This document shows positions 17,929 through 26,861 of a stretch of 64,000 nucleotides of DNA, piece after piece. This DNA comes from Ensifer sp. IC3342. GTDB lineage: Bacteria > Pseudomonadota > Alphaproteobacteria > Rhizobiales > Rhizobiaceae. Positions within the stretch are counted from its first letter, which is position 1. Every line of letters begins with the position of its first letter. A program made the position numbers and the translations under genes. The stretch is taken from the NCBI RefSeq assembly GCF_020193655.1, contig NZ_JADYVE010000011.1, positions 62,001 to 126,000 on the forward strand, written 5' to 3'. Below the pieces are notes generated by a model. The model did no database searches. It saw nothing but the letters and a program-made list of their open reading frames with translations, and was not told where the DNA came from.

Positions 17929-20864
17929 CTTCAACCGAAAAGCGTCTTGCGTCAGGCGGATATCTGGACCGCTCGCAAGTCCTCAAGTTTATGTGCGATG
18001 GCCGTCAGTACACGGGATTCAAGGGGGACACGCTCGCTTCCGCCCTGCTCGCGAGCGGGGTCTCGCTGGTCGGCAGGAGCTTTAAGTACCATCGCCCCCG
18101 CGGCATCCTTTCCGCCGGTGCCGAAGAGCCGAACGCGCTGGTAACTGTCGGCACGGGCGCGCGCCGGGAGCCGAACCTGCCAGCTACGATGCTTGAACTG
18201 ACATCCGGCCTGGAGGCGGCAAGTCAGAACAACTGGCCGTCGTTGCGTTTCGATGTCCAGAGCATCAACAGCCTGTTCAGCCCGCTTCTTTCCTCGGGGT
18301 TCTACTACAAGACCTTCATGGGGCCGAGCCGCCGGGCCTGGATGTTCTATGAGCATTTCATCCGCAAGGCTGCCGGACTCGGCAAGGCGACAATGATGCC
18401 GGACCCAGATGTGTACGACTCCCGTGATGATTTCACGGACGTGGCGGTCGTCGGCAGTGGGGCGGCCGGACTTTCCGCCGCCCGGGCCGCCGCGCAAGCC
18501 GGAGCGCGTGTGTTGCTGATCGAGCAGGACTTCGAAATCGGCGGCCGCCTGCTTTCCGAGCCTGGCGGAGCGACATGGCTGCACACGATGCGGACAGAGC
18601 TTGAGGAGATGGCGAACGTGCGCATCATGCGCCGCACGACCGCCTTCGGACTCTATGACGGGAATACGCTCGCGCTGATCGAGGATGCGGATCCCTTCGC
18701 TGGTCTCGTGATGAATGCAGCACGGAAAACCTGCACGTTGCTGCACGCCCGAAGCATCGTGTTCGCGACCGGCGCGATCGAGCGGCCGATGGTCTTCCCG
18801 AACAATGACCGGCCCGGCGTCATGCTGAACTCGGCGATCAGGGCGTATGTCAATCGCTACTCGGTTCTGCCCGGTAGGAATGTCGTGATCGCGACCGCCG
18901 ACGACAGCGCCTATCTCACCGCTTTCGATCTCCTGGCTCACGGTGCACGCGTCGTGATCGCCGACGCAAGGCCGCTCGCGGAGCCGACGCTGCTGGCGAA
19001 GGCAAAGCAAATGGGCGCGGAGGTTCATCTCGCGACGAATGTGACGGACGTGAAAGGCAAATATGCGGTGACCGGCGTCGTTCTCGCAGGAAAGACGGGC
19101 ACCATTGGCGTCAGCTGCGATCTGGTCGGCATGTCTGCCGGCTGGTCTCCGGTGGTGCATTTGACGTCGCACCAGGGAGTGAAGCCTGTCTATCGGGCAG
19201 ACATCGACGCCTTCGTTCCGGGGCAGCTCCCCGAAACCCAGTTCGTTGCGGGCGCGGCGGGCGGAAGCTTGAGCGTCTCGGAGGCGATCGCCGAGGGTGT
19301 CAGCGCAGGCCGCGCCGCGGCCGCCGTCGCTGGAAAGGTGGAGAGGGTCGCCGAAGCGCCCGTGTTGGAGATTGAGGAAACGGCCGGCCCGACGACCGTC
19401 TACAAGCCGATCTTCGGTCAGCGAAAGGCATTCGTCGATTTCCAGATGGACGTGACGCTCGACGATATCCAGCTCGCCCAGCGGGAAGGCTACGAGTCGG
19501 TCGAGCACCTCAAGCGCTATACGACGCTTGGGATGGGAACGGACCAGGGCAAGACAAGCAATATCAACGCCTTGAAGGTGATGGCCAAACTGCGCGGGAT
19601 TTCGATCCCGGAGGCCGGAACGACCACGTTCCGCCCGCCCTACACGCCGGTGGCGATCGGGGCCGTTGCCGGACGTGCGACGGGTCATCACTTCCGTCCC
19701 TACCGTCTCACACCGATCCACGACTGGCACACCGCGAATGGCGCGCAAATGCTCGAGGTCGGGCTCTGGATGCGGCCGTGGTTCTTCGAGGCATCCGGCA
19801 GGGATGTGAATACGGCTTACGTCAATGAAATGCGGCTCGTGCGATCCACGGCGGGGATCATGGACATCTCGACGCTCGGCAAGATCGACATTCAGGGACC
19901 GGACGCAGCGGCCTTTCTCGACCGGGTCTACGCCAATGGCTTCGCCAGCATCAAAGTCGGGCGGGCGCGCTACGGCGTCATGCTGCGCGACGATGGCATC
20001 GTTTTCGACGATGGAACAACGACGCGCCTGGAGCAAAACCGCTTCTTCATGACGACGTCGACTGCCAAGGCGGCCGACGTGCTTTCCTGGCTTGAATTTC
20101 TTCTGGACACAGCGTGGCCCGATCTGCGCGTCTCCGTGTCGTCGGTCAGCGACGAATGGGCAGGTATGTCGGTCGCGGGGCCTGAGAGTGGAAAGATTCT
20201 CTCGGCGGCGTTTCCGGACATCGATTTCTCCAACGAGGCGCTGCCGCACATGGGGCTCGCCGGAGGAACCTTCAACGACAGTCCGCTTAAGATCATACGC
20301 CTCAGCTACTCCGGCGAGCGCGCCTACGAGATCTATGTCGGAGCCTCGAACGGAGAAGCCGCCTGGCGGCACCTCATCGACGTCGGCGCCGCCTACGGCC
20401 TGAAACCTTACGGCGTCGAGGCGCTTGGGGCGCTGCGCATCGAAAAGGGCCACGTAGCCGGCCCTGAAATCGACGGCAGAACGACACTCTCTGACCTCCG
20501 TATGGGGCGGATGGTCGCCAAGCGAAGCGGCTATGTCGGAGAGGCCCTCAGCCATCGTGAGGCTTTTCAGGCTGCAAATCGCCAGCGCCTGGTCGGCCTG
20601 AAATGCATCGACCCCGGCAAACGGCTTCGCGGTGGCGCGCTTCTTTTTGCACCCGGCGAGCCGCTGCAAGGCCACGGCCGCGGCCGCATGACGTCGATCA
20701 CCTACAGTCCGGAGCTGGACTGCTACATCGGCCTCGGTCTCCTCGCCGCGGACTTCAAAGGCGACGAGGTGATTGCCTCCTATCCCATGAAAAATGAGGT
20801 CGTCCGGGCGCGCGTCGTTTCGCCCGTCTTCCTCGATCCCGCCGGAGAACGCATGCATGGTTGA
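17925..20864 (+). CDS. soxA: Sarcosine oxidase alpha subunit SoxA
   Basis: A 979-residue subunit. The N-terminal ~90 residues are the 2Fe-2S-like domain (FKYHRPRGILSAGAEEPN) without the cluster cysteines; an NAD/FAD-type Rossmann loop, VVGSGAAGLSAARAAAQAG, starts at about 175; the C-terminal ~390 residues are a GcvT-like aminomethyltransferase domain that binds tetrahydrofolate and captures the released methylene group. The ATG at 17925 overlaps the soxD stop; longer upstream starts run inside soxD and are not used. It makes H2O2 and 5,10-methylene-THF while SoxB oxidises the substrate. Confidence 0.93.
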   Translation: MTSTEKRLASGGYLDRSQVLKFMCDGRQYTGFKGDTLASALLASGVSLVGRSFKYHRPRGILSAGAEEPNALVTVGTGARREPNLPATMLELTSGLEAASQNNWPSLRFDVQSINSLFSPLLSSGFYYKTFMGPSRRAWMFYEHFIRKAAGLGKATMMPDPDVYDSRDDFTDVAVVGSGAAGLSAARAAAQAGARVLLIEQDFEIGGRLLSEPGGATWLHTMRTELEEMANVRIMRRTTAFGLYDGNTLALIEDADPFAGLVMNAARKTCTLLHARSIVFATGAIERPMVFPNNDRPGVMLNSAIRAYVNRYSVLPGRNVVIATADDSAYLTAFDLLAHGARVVIADARPLAEPTLLAKAKQMGAEVHLATNVTDVKGKYAVTGVVLAGKTGTIGVSCDLVGMSAGWSPVVHLTSHQGVKPVYRADIDAFVPGQLPETQFVAGAAGGSLSVSEAIAEGVSAGRAAAAVAGKVERVAEAPVLEIEETAGPTTVYKPIFGQRKAFVDFQMDVTLDDIQLAQREGYESVEHLKRYTTLGMGTDQGKTSNINALKVMAKLRGISIPEAGTTTFRPPYTPVAIGAVAGRATGHHFRPYRLTPIHDWHTANGAQMLEVGLWMRPWFFEASGRDVNTAYVNEMRLVRSTAGIMDISTLGKIDIQGPDAAAFLDRVYANGFASIKVGRARYGVMLRDDGIVFDDGTTTRLEQNRFFMTTSTAKAADVLSWLEFLLDTAWPDLRVSVSSVSDEWAGMSVAGPESGKILSAAFPDIDFSNEALPHMGLAGGTFNDSPLKIIRLSYSGERAYEIYVGASNGEAAWRHLIDVGAAYGLKPYGVEALGALRIEKGHVAGPEIDGRTTLSDLRMGRMVAKRSGYVGEALSHREAFQAANRQRLVGLKCIDPGKRLRGGALLFAPGEPLQGHGRGRMTSITYSPELDCYIGLGLLAADFKGDEVIASYPMKNEVVRARVVSPVFLDPAGERMHG

Positions 20865-21354
20865 GACGTCATCCGCCAAGCGCATGGTGCTGAAGCAACT
20901 GCCATGCCCGCTCATTCAATGTGATGCCTGGGAAGGCGCACTTGCGGCGTTCGAGTCGGCGCTTGCCGGCGAGATCGGTGGCGCTCTGCCGACCCAGGTC
21001 GGGGAGATTGCCGGTCGCGATGGCCTGAGGGTCGTGCGCGCCGGGCCACGGCGCTTCTGGATTTTCCCGTCAGAGCGCTCGGCGACGATCGCTTCCGGCA
21101 TTCCGCCCGAATTGGGCTGCAGACTCGACCTCAGCGAAGGGCGGATACGCATCGAGGTCTCGACGCCCGATCTGCGCGATGTCGTCTCCAAGTGTCTGGC
21201 GATTGACTGGGACCGCACACTGGGCGTTGCGACCTTTTCCTCGCTGCACCGCATCCCGGTCATGTTCACGCGTTCCTCGGAGTGCGATGGCGAATTTGTC
21301 GTGCCACGAAGCTTCGCAAGAAGCATCGCCGAATGGCTGGAGGAATGCCAGTGA
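20857..21354 (+). CDS. soxG: Sarcosine oxidase gamma subunit SoxG
   Basis: A 165-residue gamma subunit; PRRFWIFP and the GcvT-like beta-rich pattern with C-terminal FVVPRSFARSIAEWLEECQ are typical. Its ATG overlaps the end of soxA by 8 bp, and its stop overlaps the eutB start (TGATG). It therefore occupies the place immediately upstream of eutB where eutA is found in standard ectoine clusters. SoxG is the smallest-conserved subunit, so identification rests partly on position after soxA. Confidence 0.87.
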   Translation: MVETSSAKRMVLKQLPCPLIQCDAWEGALAAFESALAGEIGGALPTQVGEIAGRDGLRVVRAGPRRFWIFPSERSATIASGIPPELGCRLDLSEGRIRIEVSTPDLRDVVSKCLAIDWDRTLGVATFSSLHRIPVMFTRSSECDGEFVVPRSFARSIAEWLEECQ

Positions 21355-22340
21355 TGGAGCTCGACACTTTCCTGGCTGCCCGCCAACGGATCGCTGGAAG
21401 GGTCCTGCGCACCCCGTTTGTCCTTTCCGCGTCCCTTTCCGAGCGCTGCGGCGTGCCTGTCGGCCTGAAGCTCGAACACCACCAGACGACCGGCAGCTTC
21501 AAGCTGCGCGGCGCTACCAACGCCGTCCTGTCGCTCAGCCCGAAACAGCGGGCCCGCGGCGTCGTGGCGGCCTCAACGGGCAATCACGGCCGGGCGCTTG
21601 CCCATGCGGCGAAGGCCGAAGGATCGAGCGCGACGATTTGCATGTCGCGGCTGGTACCGGAGAACAAGGTCTCGGAAATCCGACGCCTTGGAGCGTATGT
21701 GAGGATCGTCGGCAGATCGCAAGACGAGGCCCAGCAGGAGGTCGACCGTCTGGTGAGCGATGAAGGACTGATGATGGTGCCGCCTTTCGACCATCCGGCG
21801 ATCGTTGCAGGCCAAGGTACCTTGGGGCTGGAGATTGTCGAGGACATGCCGGACGTGTCCACGGTGCTGGTGCCGCTATCGGGCGGCGGGCTTGCGGCGG
21901 GCGTCGCCGCCGCGGTCAAAGCGCGTCGGCCGCAGGCGCGCGTGATCGGGCTGACGATGGAGCGGGGGGCGGCGATGAAGGCGAGCCTCGACGCCGGCCG
22001 GCCCGTGCAAGTCGAGGAAGAGGCAAGTCTTGCGGACTCGCTCGGCGGGGGGATCGGACTCGACAACCGGGTCACCTTCGCCATGTGCCGCGATCTCCTC
22101 GATGACGTCGTGCTGCTTTCCGAAGAAGAGATCGCCGCCGGCATTCGTCACACCTACGAACAGGAACGCGAGATTGTCGAGGGGGCAGGGGCCGTCGGCT
22201 TTGCGGCGCTTTTGGCGGGCAAGATCAGGGACATTGGCGGACCTGTCGCACTGATCCTTTCAGGACGCAACATCGACATGGGGCTGCACCGGCGCGTGAT
22301 AAACGGCGAAACGGATCCCCTTTGGGAGGATAGAGCATGA
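21354..22340 (+). CDS. eutB: PLP-dependent threonine dehydratase-like protein EutB
   Basis: A 328-residue fold-type II PLP enzyme. K50 in TTGSFKLRGATNA forms the Schiff base and PLSGGGLAAGVAAA is the phosphate-binding glycine loop. EutB proteins belong to ectoine clusters and are thought to dehydrate the hydroxylated diaminobutyrate derived from hydroxyectoine. Translation is coupled both to soxG (TGATG) and to eutC (ATGA), so all three are made together. General threonine/serine dehydratase activity is the alternative; the adjacency to eutC, doeA and doeB supports EutB. Confidence 0.87.
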   Translation: MELDTFLAARQRIAGRVLRTPFVLSASLSERCGVPVGLKLEHHQTTGSFKLRGATNAVLSLSPKQRARGVVAASTGNHGRALAHAAKAEGSSATICMSRLVPENKVSEIRRLGAYVRIVGRSQDEAQQEVDRLVSDEGLMMVPPFDHPAIVAGQGTLGLEIVEDMPDVSTVLVPLSGGGLAAGVAAAVKARRPQARVIGLTMERGAAMKASLDAGRPVQVEEEASLADSLGGGIGLDNRVTFAMCRDLLDDVVLLSEEEIAAGIRHTYEQEREIVEGAGAVGFAALLAGKIRDIGGPVALILSGRNIDMGLHRRVINGETDPLWEDRA

Positions 22341-23329
22341 GACAAATGACGATCCTCACAGAGGCCGATCTGAGGGCGGTCGTATCGCTCGATCTCGAAG
22401 CGATCGATTGCGTCGAGGGCGCTTTCCATGCCTTGGCTACCAAGGCCGTGGCGATGCCGCCCATCCTGCGGCTGGATATTCCAGAGTATCGCGGCGAGGT
22501 CGATGTCAAGACGGCCTACGTTCCCGGTATCGAAGGCTTTGCGATCAAGATCAGCCCTGGCTTCTTCGACAATCCGAAGATCGGCTTGCCGAGCACCAAC
22601 GGAATGATGGTGCTCCTCTCCAGCCGCACCGGCCTCGTTGAGGCGCTGTTGCTCGATAACGGCTACCTGACGGATGTCCGCACCGCCGCCGCCGGAGCGG
22701 TTGCCGCCAGGCATCTTGCCCGGGAGGATGCCAGCGTTGCCGCGGTTCTGGGGGCCGGAATGCAGGCAAAGCTGCAGCTTCAGGCGCTCGCGCTGGTGCG
22801 GCCGATCCGCGAAGCGCGCATCTGGGCGCGGGATCATGCCAAGGCCAAGGCCGCGGCGGAGGAGCTTGCCGCAAAGCTCGGGATCCCCGTGACCGCCGTT
22901 TCAGACGCCAAGGCGGCTGTCTCCGGCGCCCACGTCGTCATCACGACGACGCCCTCGGCCACGCCTATATTGAAAGCGGAATGGCTAGAGAAGGGACAGC
23001 ACATCACGGCGATGGGCTCGGACGCCGAGCACAAAAACGAGATCGAGCCCGCCGTCATTGGCCGCGCGGACCTCTATGTGGCCGACAGTCTCGCGCAAAC
23101 GCGCCGGCTCGGCGAACTGCACCACGCCATCGAGGCTGGTGTCGTCGGGGCTGGAAATGACCTCCCGGAGCTGGGGCAGATCATCGCCGGGAAGAGACCC
23201 GGACGCACCGATGCCGATCAGATCACCATCGCGGACCTCACCGGCACGGGCATTCAGGATACGGCAATCGCCACTCTCGCTTTCACGCGGGCCAATGCGG
23301 CGGATGCCGGGACAGCGTTCGAGAGCTAG
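22337..23329 (+). CDS. eutC: Ornithine cyclodeaminase/mu-crystallin family protein EutC
   Basis: A 330-residue OCD/mu-crystallin protein. The NAD-binding Rossmann region AAVLGAGMQAKLQLQALALVRP is at about 133-153, and VKTAYVPG...AIKISPGFF plus GYLTDVRTAAAGAVAARHLA form the substrate/cofactor pocket. In this family NAD(P)H is used for cyclodeamination or imine reduction. EutC works with EutB on the hydroxyectoine branch. The start overlaps eutB by 4 bp. Confidence 0.87.
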   Translation: MRQMTILTEADLRAVVSLDLEAIDCVEGAFHALATKAVAMPPILRLDIPEYRGEVDVKTAYVPGIEGFAIKISPGFFDNPKIGLPSTNGMMVLLSSRTGLVEALLLDNGYLTDVRTAAAGAVAARHLAREDASVAAVLGAGMQAKLQLQALALVRPIREARIWARDHAKAKAAAEELAAKLGIPVTAVSDAKAAVSGAHVVITTTPSATPILKAEWLEKGQHITAMGSDAEHKNEIEPAVIGRADLYVADSLAQTRRLGELHHAIEAGVVGAGNDLPELGQIIAGKRPGRTDADQITIADLTGTGIQDTAIATLAFTRANAADAGTAFES

Positions 23330-23355
23330 GTCGGGGGGAAATAGAGGAAACGACG

Positions 23356-24537
23356 ATGACGCAACCCAATCTCAAATTCTCGTTGGCGGAATACCAAACA
23401 AGACTGCTGAAAACGCACCAGTCGATGGAGGCGAAGGGCATCGATCTGCTGATCGTCAGTGATCCATCGAACATGGCCTGGCTGACGGGCTATGACGGCT
23501 GGTCCTTCTACGTGCACCAGGCCGTGATCGTACCGCCCACGGGCGAACCGATCTGGTTTGGCCGCGGTCAGGACGCCAACGGTGCGAAGCTGACCGCCTA
23601 TCTGAAGCACGAGAACATCATCGGCTATCCCGACCATTACGTGCAGTCCACCGAGCGCCATCCGATGGATTACCTCTCCGGCATCCTTGCCGATCGCGGC
23701 TGGGGGTCACTGCGGATCGGCGTCGAGATGGACAACTACTGGTTCTCCGCCGCAGCCTTCGGCTCGCTGCAAAAGCACCTGCCGAATGCTCGCTTCGTCG
23801 ACGCGACGGCGCTCGTCAACTGGCAGCGCGCGGTCAAGAGCGAGACCGAGATCAAGTACATGCGCAATGCGGCCCGCATCGTCGAGGGCATGCATCGGCG
23901 GATCTTCGACAAGATCGAGGTTGGCATGCGCAAATGCGATCTCGTCGCGGAGATCTACGACGCCGGCACGCGCGGAGTTGACGGTATCGGCGGCGATTAT
24001 CCGGCAATTGTGCCGCTGCTGCCCTCGGGCCGTGACGCGACCGCACCGCATCTTACCTGGGACGACAAGCCCATGAAGGCGGGAGAGGGGACCTTCTTCG
24101 AGATCGCCGGCTGCTACAATCGTTACCATGTGCCACTGTCACGCACCGTCTTCCTTGGCAAGCCGACCAAGGCCTTTCTCGACGCGGAAAAGGCGACCCT
24201 CGAAGGAATGGAGGCGGGACTTGCCGTCGCCAGGCCGGGAAACACTTGCGAGGACATAGCCAACGCCTTCTTCGCGGTCCTGAAGAAATACGGCATCGTC
24301 AAGGACAACCGCACCGGCTATCCGATCGGGCTTTCCTATCCGCCTGACTGGGGTGAGCGCACGATGAGCCTGCGTCCCGGCGACAGGACGGAACTCAAGC
24401 CGGGCATGACCTTCCATTTCATGACGGGGCTTTGGCTCGAGGACATGGGCTTCGAGACCACGGAAAGCATCGTCATCACCGAGACGGGTGTCGAGTGCTT
24501 CGCCAACGTGCCGCGCCAGCTCTTTATCAAGGACTAG
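23356..24537 (+). CDS. doeA: Ectoine hydrolase DoeA/EutD
   Basis: A 393-residue creatinase-fold enzyme of the ectoine hydrolase group. Diagnostic stretches are SDPSNMAWLTGYDGWSFYV, GRGQDANGAK, ERHPMDYL and YPPDWGERTMSLRPGDRTEL. It opens the cyclic amidine ring of ectoine to N-acetyl-2,4-diaminobutyrate, in the cytoplasm, without metal: the usual M24 ligands are replaced in EIAGCYNRYHVPLSRT. It has GAGGAAA upstream and is followed after 6 bp by the deacetylase gene. This is the third creatinase-fold gene of the operon and the one I assign to ectoine with most confidence. Confidence 0.92.
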   Translation: MTQPNLKFSLAEYQTRLLKTHQSMEAKGIDLLIVSDPSNMAWLTGYDGWSFYVHQAVIVPPTGEPIWFGRGQDANGAKLTAYLKHENIIGYPDHYVQSTERHPMDYLSGILADRGWGSLRIGVEMDNYWFSAAAFGSLQKHLPNARFVDATALVNWQRAVKSETEIKYMRNAARIVEGMHRRIFDKIEVGMRKCDLVAEIYDAGTRGVDGIGGDYPAIVPLLPSGRDATAPHLTWDDKPMKAGEGTFFEIAGCYNRYHVPLSRTVFLGKPTKAFLDAEKATLEGMEAGLAVARPGNTCEDIANAFFAVLKKYGIVKDNRTGYPIGLSYPPDWGERTMSLRPGDRTELKPGMTFHFMTGLWLEDMGFETTESIVITETGVECFANVPRQLFIKD

Positions 24538-24543
24538 CATCAA

Positions 24544-25542
24544 ATGACCGAGACGATATTGCGGCCATCGCCGATCTCAGCAAGCGTCGATTTTTCGGCA
24601 AACGGCGTCCAGCACGGCTTCCTGCGGTTGCCCTACAGCCGTGATGACTCCGCCTGGGGATCGGTGATGATCCCGATCACCGTCATCAGGAATGGGGACG
24701 GGCCCACGGCCCTTCTCACGGGCGGCAACCACGGCGACGAGTATGAAGGGCCGATCGCGCTCTTCGATCTCGCCCGGACATTGGAGCTGAATGAGGTGAG
24801 GGGGCGGGTGATCATCGTACCTGCCATGAACTATCCCGCCTTCGCTGCCGGCACCCGCACGTCGCCGATCGACAAGGGCAACATGAACCGCAGCTTTCCA
24901 GGAAGGCCGGACGGTACCGTGACGCAGAAGATCGCCGACTATTTCCAGCGAGAGCTCCTGCCGCTCGCGGACATTGTCCTAGACTTCCACTCGGGTGGAA
25001 AGACGCTTGATTTCCTGCCGTTCTGCGCGGCGCACATCCTGCCCGACAAGGAGCAGGAGGCAAGGGCCTTCGAACTGGTTAAGGCGTTCGGCGCGCCCTG
25101 GTCGATGAAGATGCTGGAGATCGATGCGGTCGGAATGTACGATACCGCGGCCGAGGAGATGGGGAAGGTGTTCATCACTACCGAGCTTGGCGGCGGCGGA
25201 ACGGCAACCGCCAGGAGCGCCGGCATCGCCAAACGCGGTGTGAGGAATGTGCTTCGCGCCGCCGGTATCCTGAAAGGTGCAGTCGAGATCTCGGGGACCG
25301 AATGGCTCGACATGCCGGACGGGGACTGCTTCCTGTTCGCGGAAGATGGAGGCCTGATCGAGCCACTGGTCGATCTGGGGGAGAAGGTGCGCAAGGGCGA
25401 CGCGGTCGCCCGCATTTACCCCATCGGACGCACCGGCGCCGACCCTGTCGCGATAAAGGCGAAAATGGACGGGCTGCTGGCCGCCCGGCACTTTCCAGGT
25501 CTGGTCAAGCAGGGCGACTGCGTTGCCGTCGTCGCAGTTTAG
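24544..25542 (+). CDS. doeB: N-acetyl-L-2,4-diaminobutyrate deacetylase DoeB/EutE
   Basis: A 332-residue zinc hydrolase of the AstE/AspA (M14-like) group. Zinc ligands are H63 and E66 in GGNHGDEYEGP and H149 in LDFHSGG; N115-R116 in NMNRSFPG bind the substrate carboxylate. It removes the acetyl group from the product of DoeA, giving 2,4-diaminobutyrate, and DoeA and DoeB homologues form a hydrolase-deacetylase pair. Only 6 bp separate it from doeA and its own ribosome site is weak, so translation is likely coupled. Confidence 0.92.
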   Translation: MTETILRPSPISASVDFSANGVQHGFLRLPYSRDDSAWGSVMIPITVIRNGDGPTALLTGGNHGDEYEGPIALFDLARTLELNEVRGRVIIVPAMNYPAFAAGTRTSPIDKGNMNRSFPGRPDGTVTQKIADYFQRELLPLADIVLDFHSGGKTLDFLPFCAAHILPDKEQEARAFELVKAFGAPWSMKMLEIDAVGMYDTAAEEMGKVFITTELGGGGTATARSAGIAKRGVRNVLRAAGILKGAVEISGTEWLDMPDGDCFLFAEDGGLIEPLVDLGEKVRKGDAVARIYPIGRTGADPVAIKAKMDGLLAARHFPGLVKQGDCVAVVAV

Positions 25543-25579
25543 CACATCGGCCGACAATGACGTCCCAAGGAAGATAGTC

Positions 25580-26464
25580 GTGAAATCGCACATTCTTACA
25601 ATAACCTGCAGGTCGACGACCGGCATCATCGCGGCAGTCTCGGGTTTTCTCGCCGAAAAGGGCTGCAACATCACCGACAGCTCGCAGTTCGACGATCTCG
25701 AAACAGGCCTGTTCTTCATGCGGTTGGTTTTCATCAGCGAGGAAGGCGTGAAGCTTGACGAATTGCGGGAAGGCTTCGAACCGGTCGCCAAGCGCTTCGA
25801 GATGACGGCAGAGATCGGCGATTCCGACGAGCGCATGAAGGTGCTGCTGATGGTGTCGCGTTTCGGCCATTGCCTCAACGACCTGCTCTACCGCTGGAAG
25901 ATCGGCGCACTGCCGATCGACATCGTCGGCGTCGTCTCCAACCACTTCGACTACCAGAAGGTCGTCGTCAATCACGACATCCCCTTCCACTGCATCAAGG
26001 TGACGAAGGAAAACAAACCGAAGGCCGAAGCCCAGCTGATGGAAATCGTCGAGCAGACCGGCGCCGAGCTGATCGTGCTTGCCCGCTATATGCAGGTGTT
26101 GTCGGATGCGCTCTGCAAGAAGATGTCGGGGAAGATCATCAACATCCATCACTCGTTCCTGCCGAGCTTCAAGGGCGCCAACCCCTACAAGCAGGCCTAT
26201 GAGCGCGGCGTGAAGCTGATCGGCGCGACGGCGCATTACGTCACCGCCGATCTCGACGAGGGTCCGATCATCGAGCAGGACATCGCCCGCATCACCCATG
26301 CGCAGTCGGCCGAGGACTATGTCTCGATCGGTCGCGACGTCGAAAGCCAGGTGCTCGCCCGCGCCGTGCACGCCCATATCCACCACCGCTGCTTCATCAA
26401 CGGCAACCGCGTCGTCGTCTTCCCGCCGAGCCCGGGAAGTTATGCGTCGGAGCGAATGGGGTGA
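25580..26464 (+). CDS. purU: Formyltetrahydrofolate deformylase PurU
   Basis: A 294-residue hydrolase releasing formate from 10-formyl-THF. An N-terminal ACT domain (CRSTTGIIAAVSGFLAEKG, SSQFDDLETGLFFMR) is followed by the formyltransferase domain with NHFDYQK, the catalytic His in INIHHSFLPSF and the Asp in DLDEGPIIEQD. The GTG start at 25580 follows AAGGAAGA. Located 37 bp after doeB, it probably closes the one-carbon loop of the folate-dependent sarcosine oxidase by returning THF and formate. PurU next to sox genes is a known arrangement. Confidence 0.93.
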   Translation: MKSHILTITCRSTTGIIAAVSGFLAEKGCNITDSSQFDDLETGLFFMRLVFISEEGVKLDELREGFEPVAKRFEMTAEIGDSDERMKVLLMVSRFGHCLNDLLYRWKIGALPIDIVGVVSNHFDYQKVVVNHDIPFHCIKVTKENKPKAEAQLMEIVEQTGAELIVLARYMQVLSDALCKKMSGKIINIHHSFLPSFKGANPYKQAYERGVKLIGATAHYVTADLDEGPIIEQDIARITHAQSAEDYVSIGRDVESQVLARAVHAHIHHRCFINGNRVVVFPPSPGSYASERMG

Positions 26465-26471
26465 TTAGCTA

Positions 26472-26574
26472 CTGCATGATTCCTTAAATCGGAATCGATT
26501 GAAGGACAAAATCATGCAGCAATTCGAAGTGCTACAGCGACCTTTACGCGTCCGATTGGACGCGCGGCGCTGTA
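26472..26574 (+). repeat. RIME-like intergenic mosaic element, copy 1
   Basis: About 103 bp with two palindromes: one spanning about 26474-26518 (GCATGAT ... ATCATGC, with CCTTAAATC inside) and one about 26532-26574 (CTACAGCG ... CGCTGTAA). It begins right after purU and is similar over its whole length to 46622-46725. Size and two-palindrome layout match the Rhizobium-specific intergenic mosaic element. It may act as a transcript-end hairpin. Confidence 0.75.
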
Positions 26575-26768
26575 ATGTGACTGTGTCGTCCAGGCTGCAG
26601 TTTACCGTAAGCCTCGGCCAGTGGGCTTTGGCGATTGGTTTCTGGACTGGAATTCGAATGCGTTCCTGGCGTCTGGCCGAAACGCTCGCTTTTTGCCATT
26701 CAGCCGAGCGTCTGCCAGGCGACAGGGTGCGGATGATCTCAGCGGGAAGGCCTTGCGTAAGGGTGGCG

Positions 26769-26787
26769 AGCCCGATAAAACCGGGCT
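26769..26787 (+). terminator. Hairpin with short T-run
   Basis: AGCCCG / CGGGCT stem with a 7-nt A-rich loop followed by TT lies in the 26575-26861 spacer, between the purU end and the convergent GntR gene. It is a candidate terminator for either gene. The rest of the spacer contains nothing I recognise. Confidence 0.4.
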
Positions 26788-26861
26788 TTCACCGAACCGA
26801 CATTTACTGGATCTGATCCGCACTTGCGCATGGGCTGGTCAGGGCGCTGGGCCGCGCCAAG

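Noticed and set aside
17952..20915. Very long (987-codon) minus-strand open frame opposite soxA
   Set aside because: It is the mirror of soxA codon bias; no domain or ribosome site, and soxA is unmistakable.
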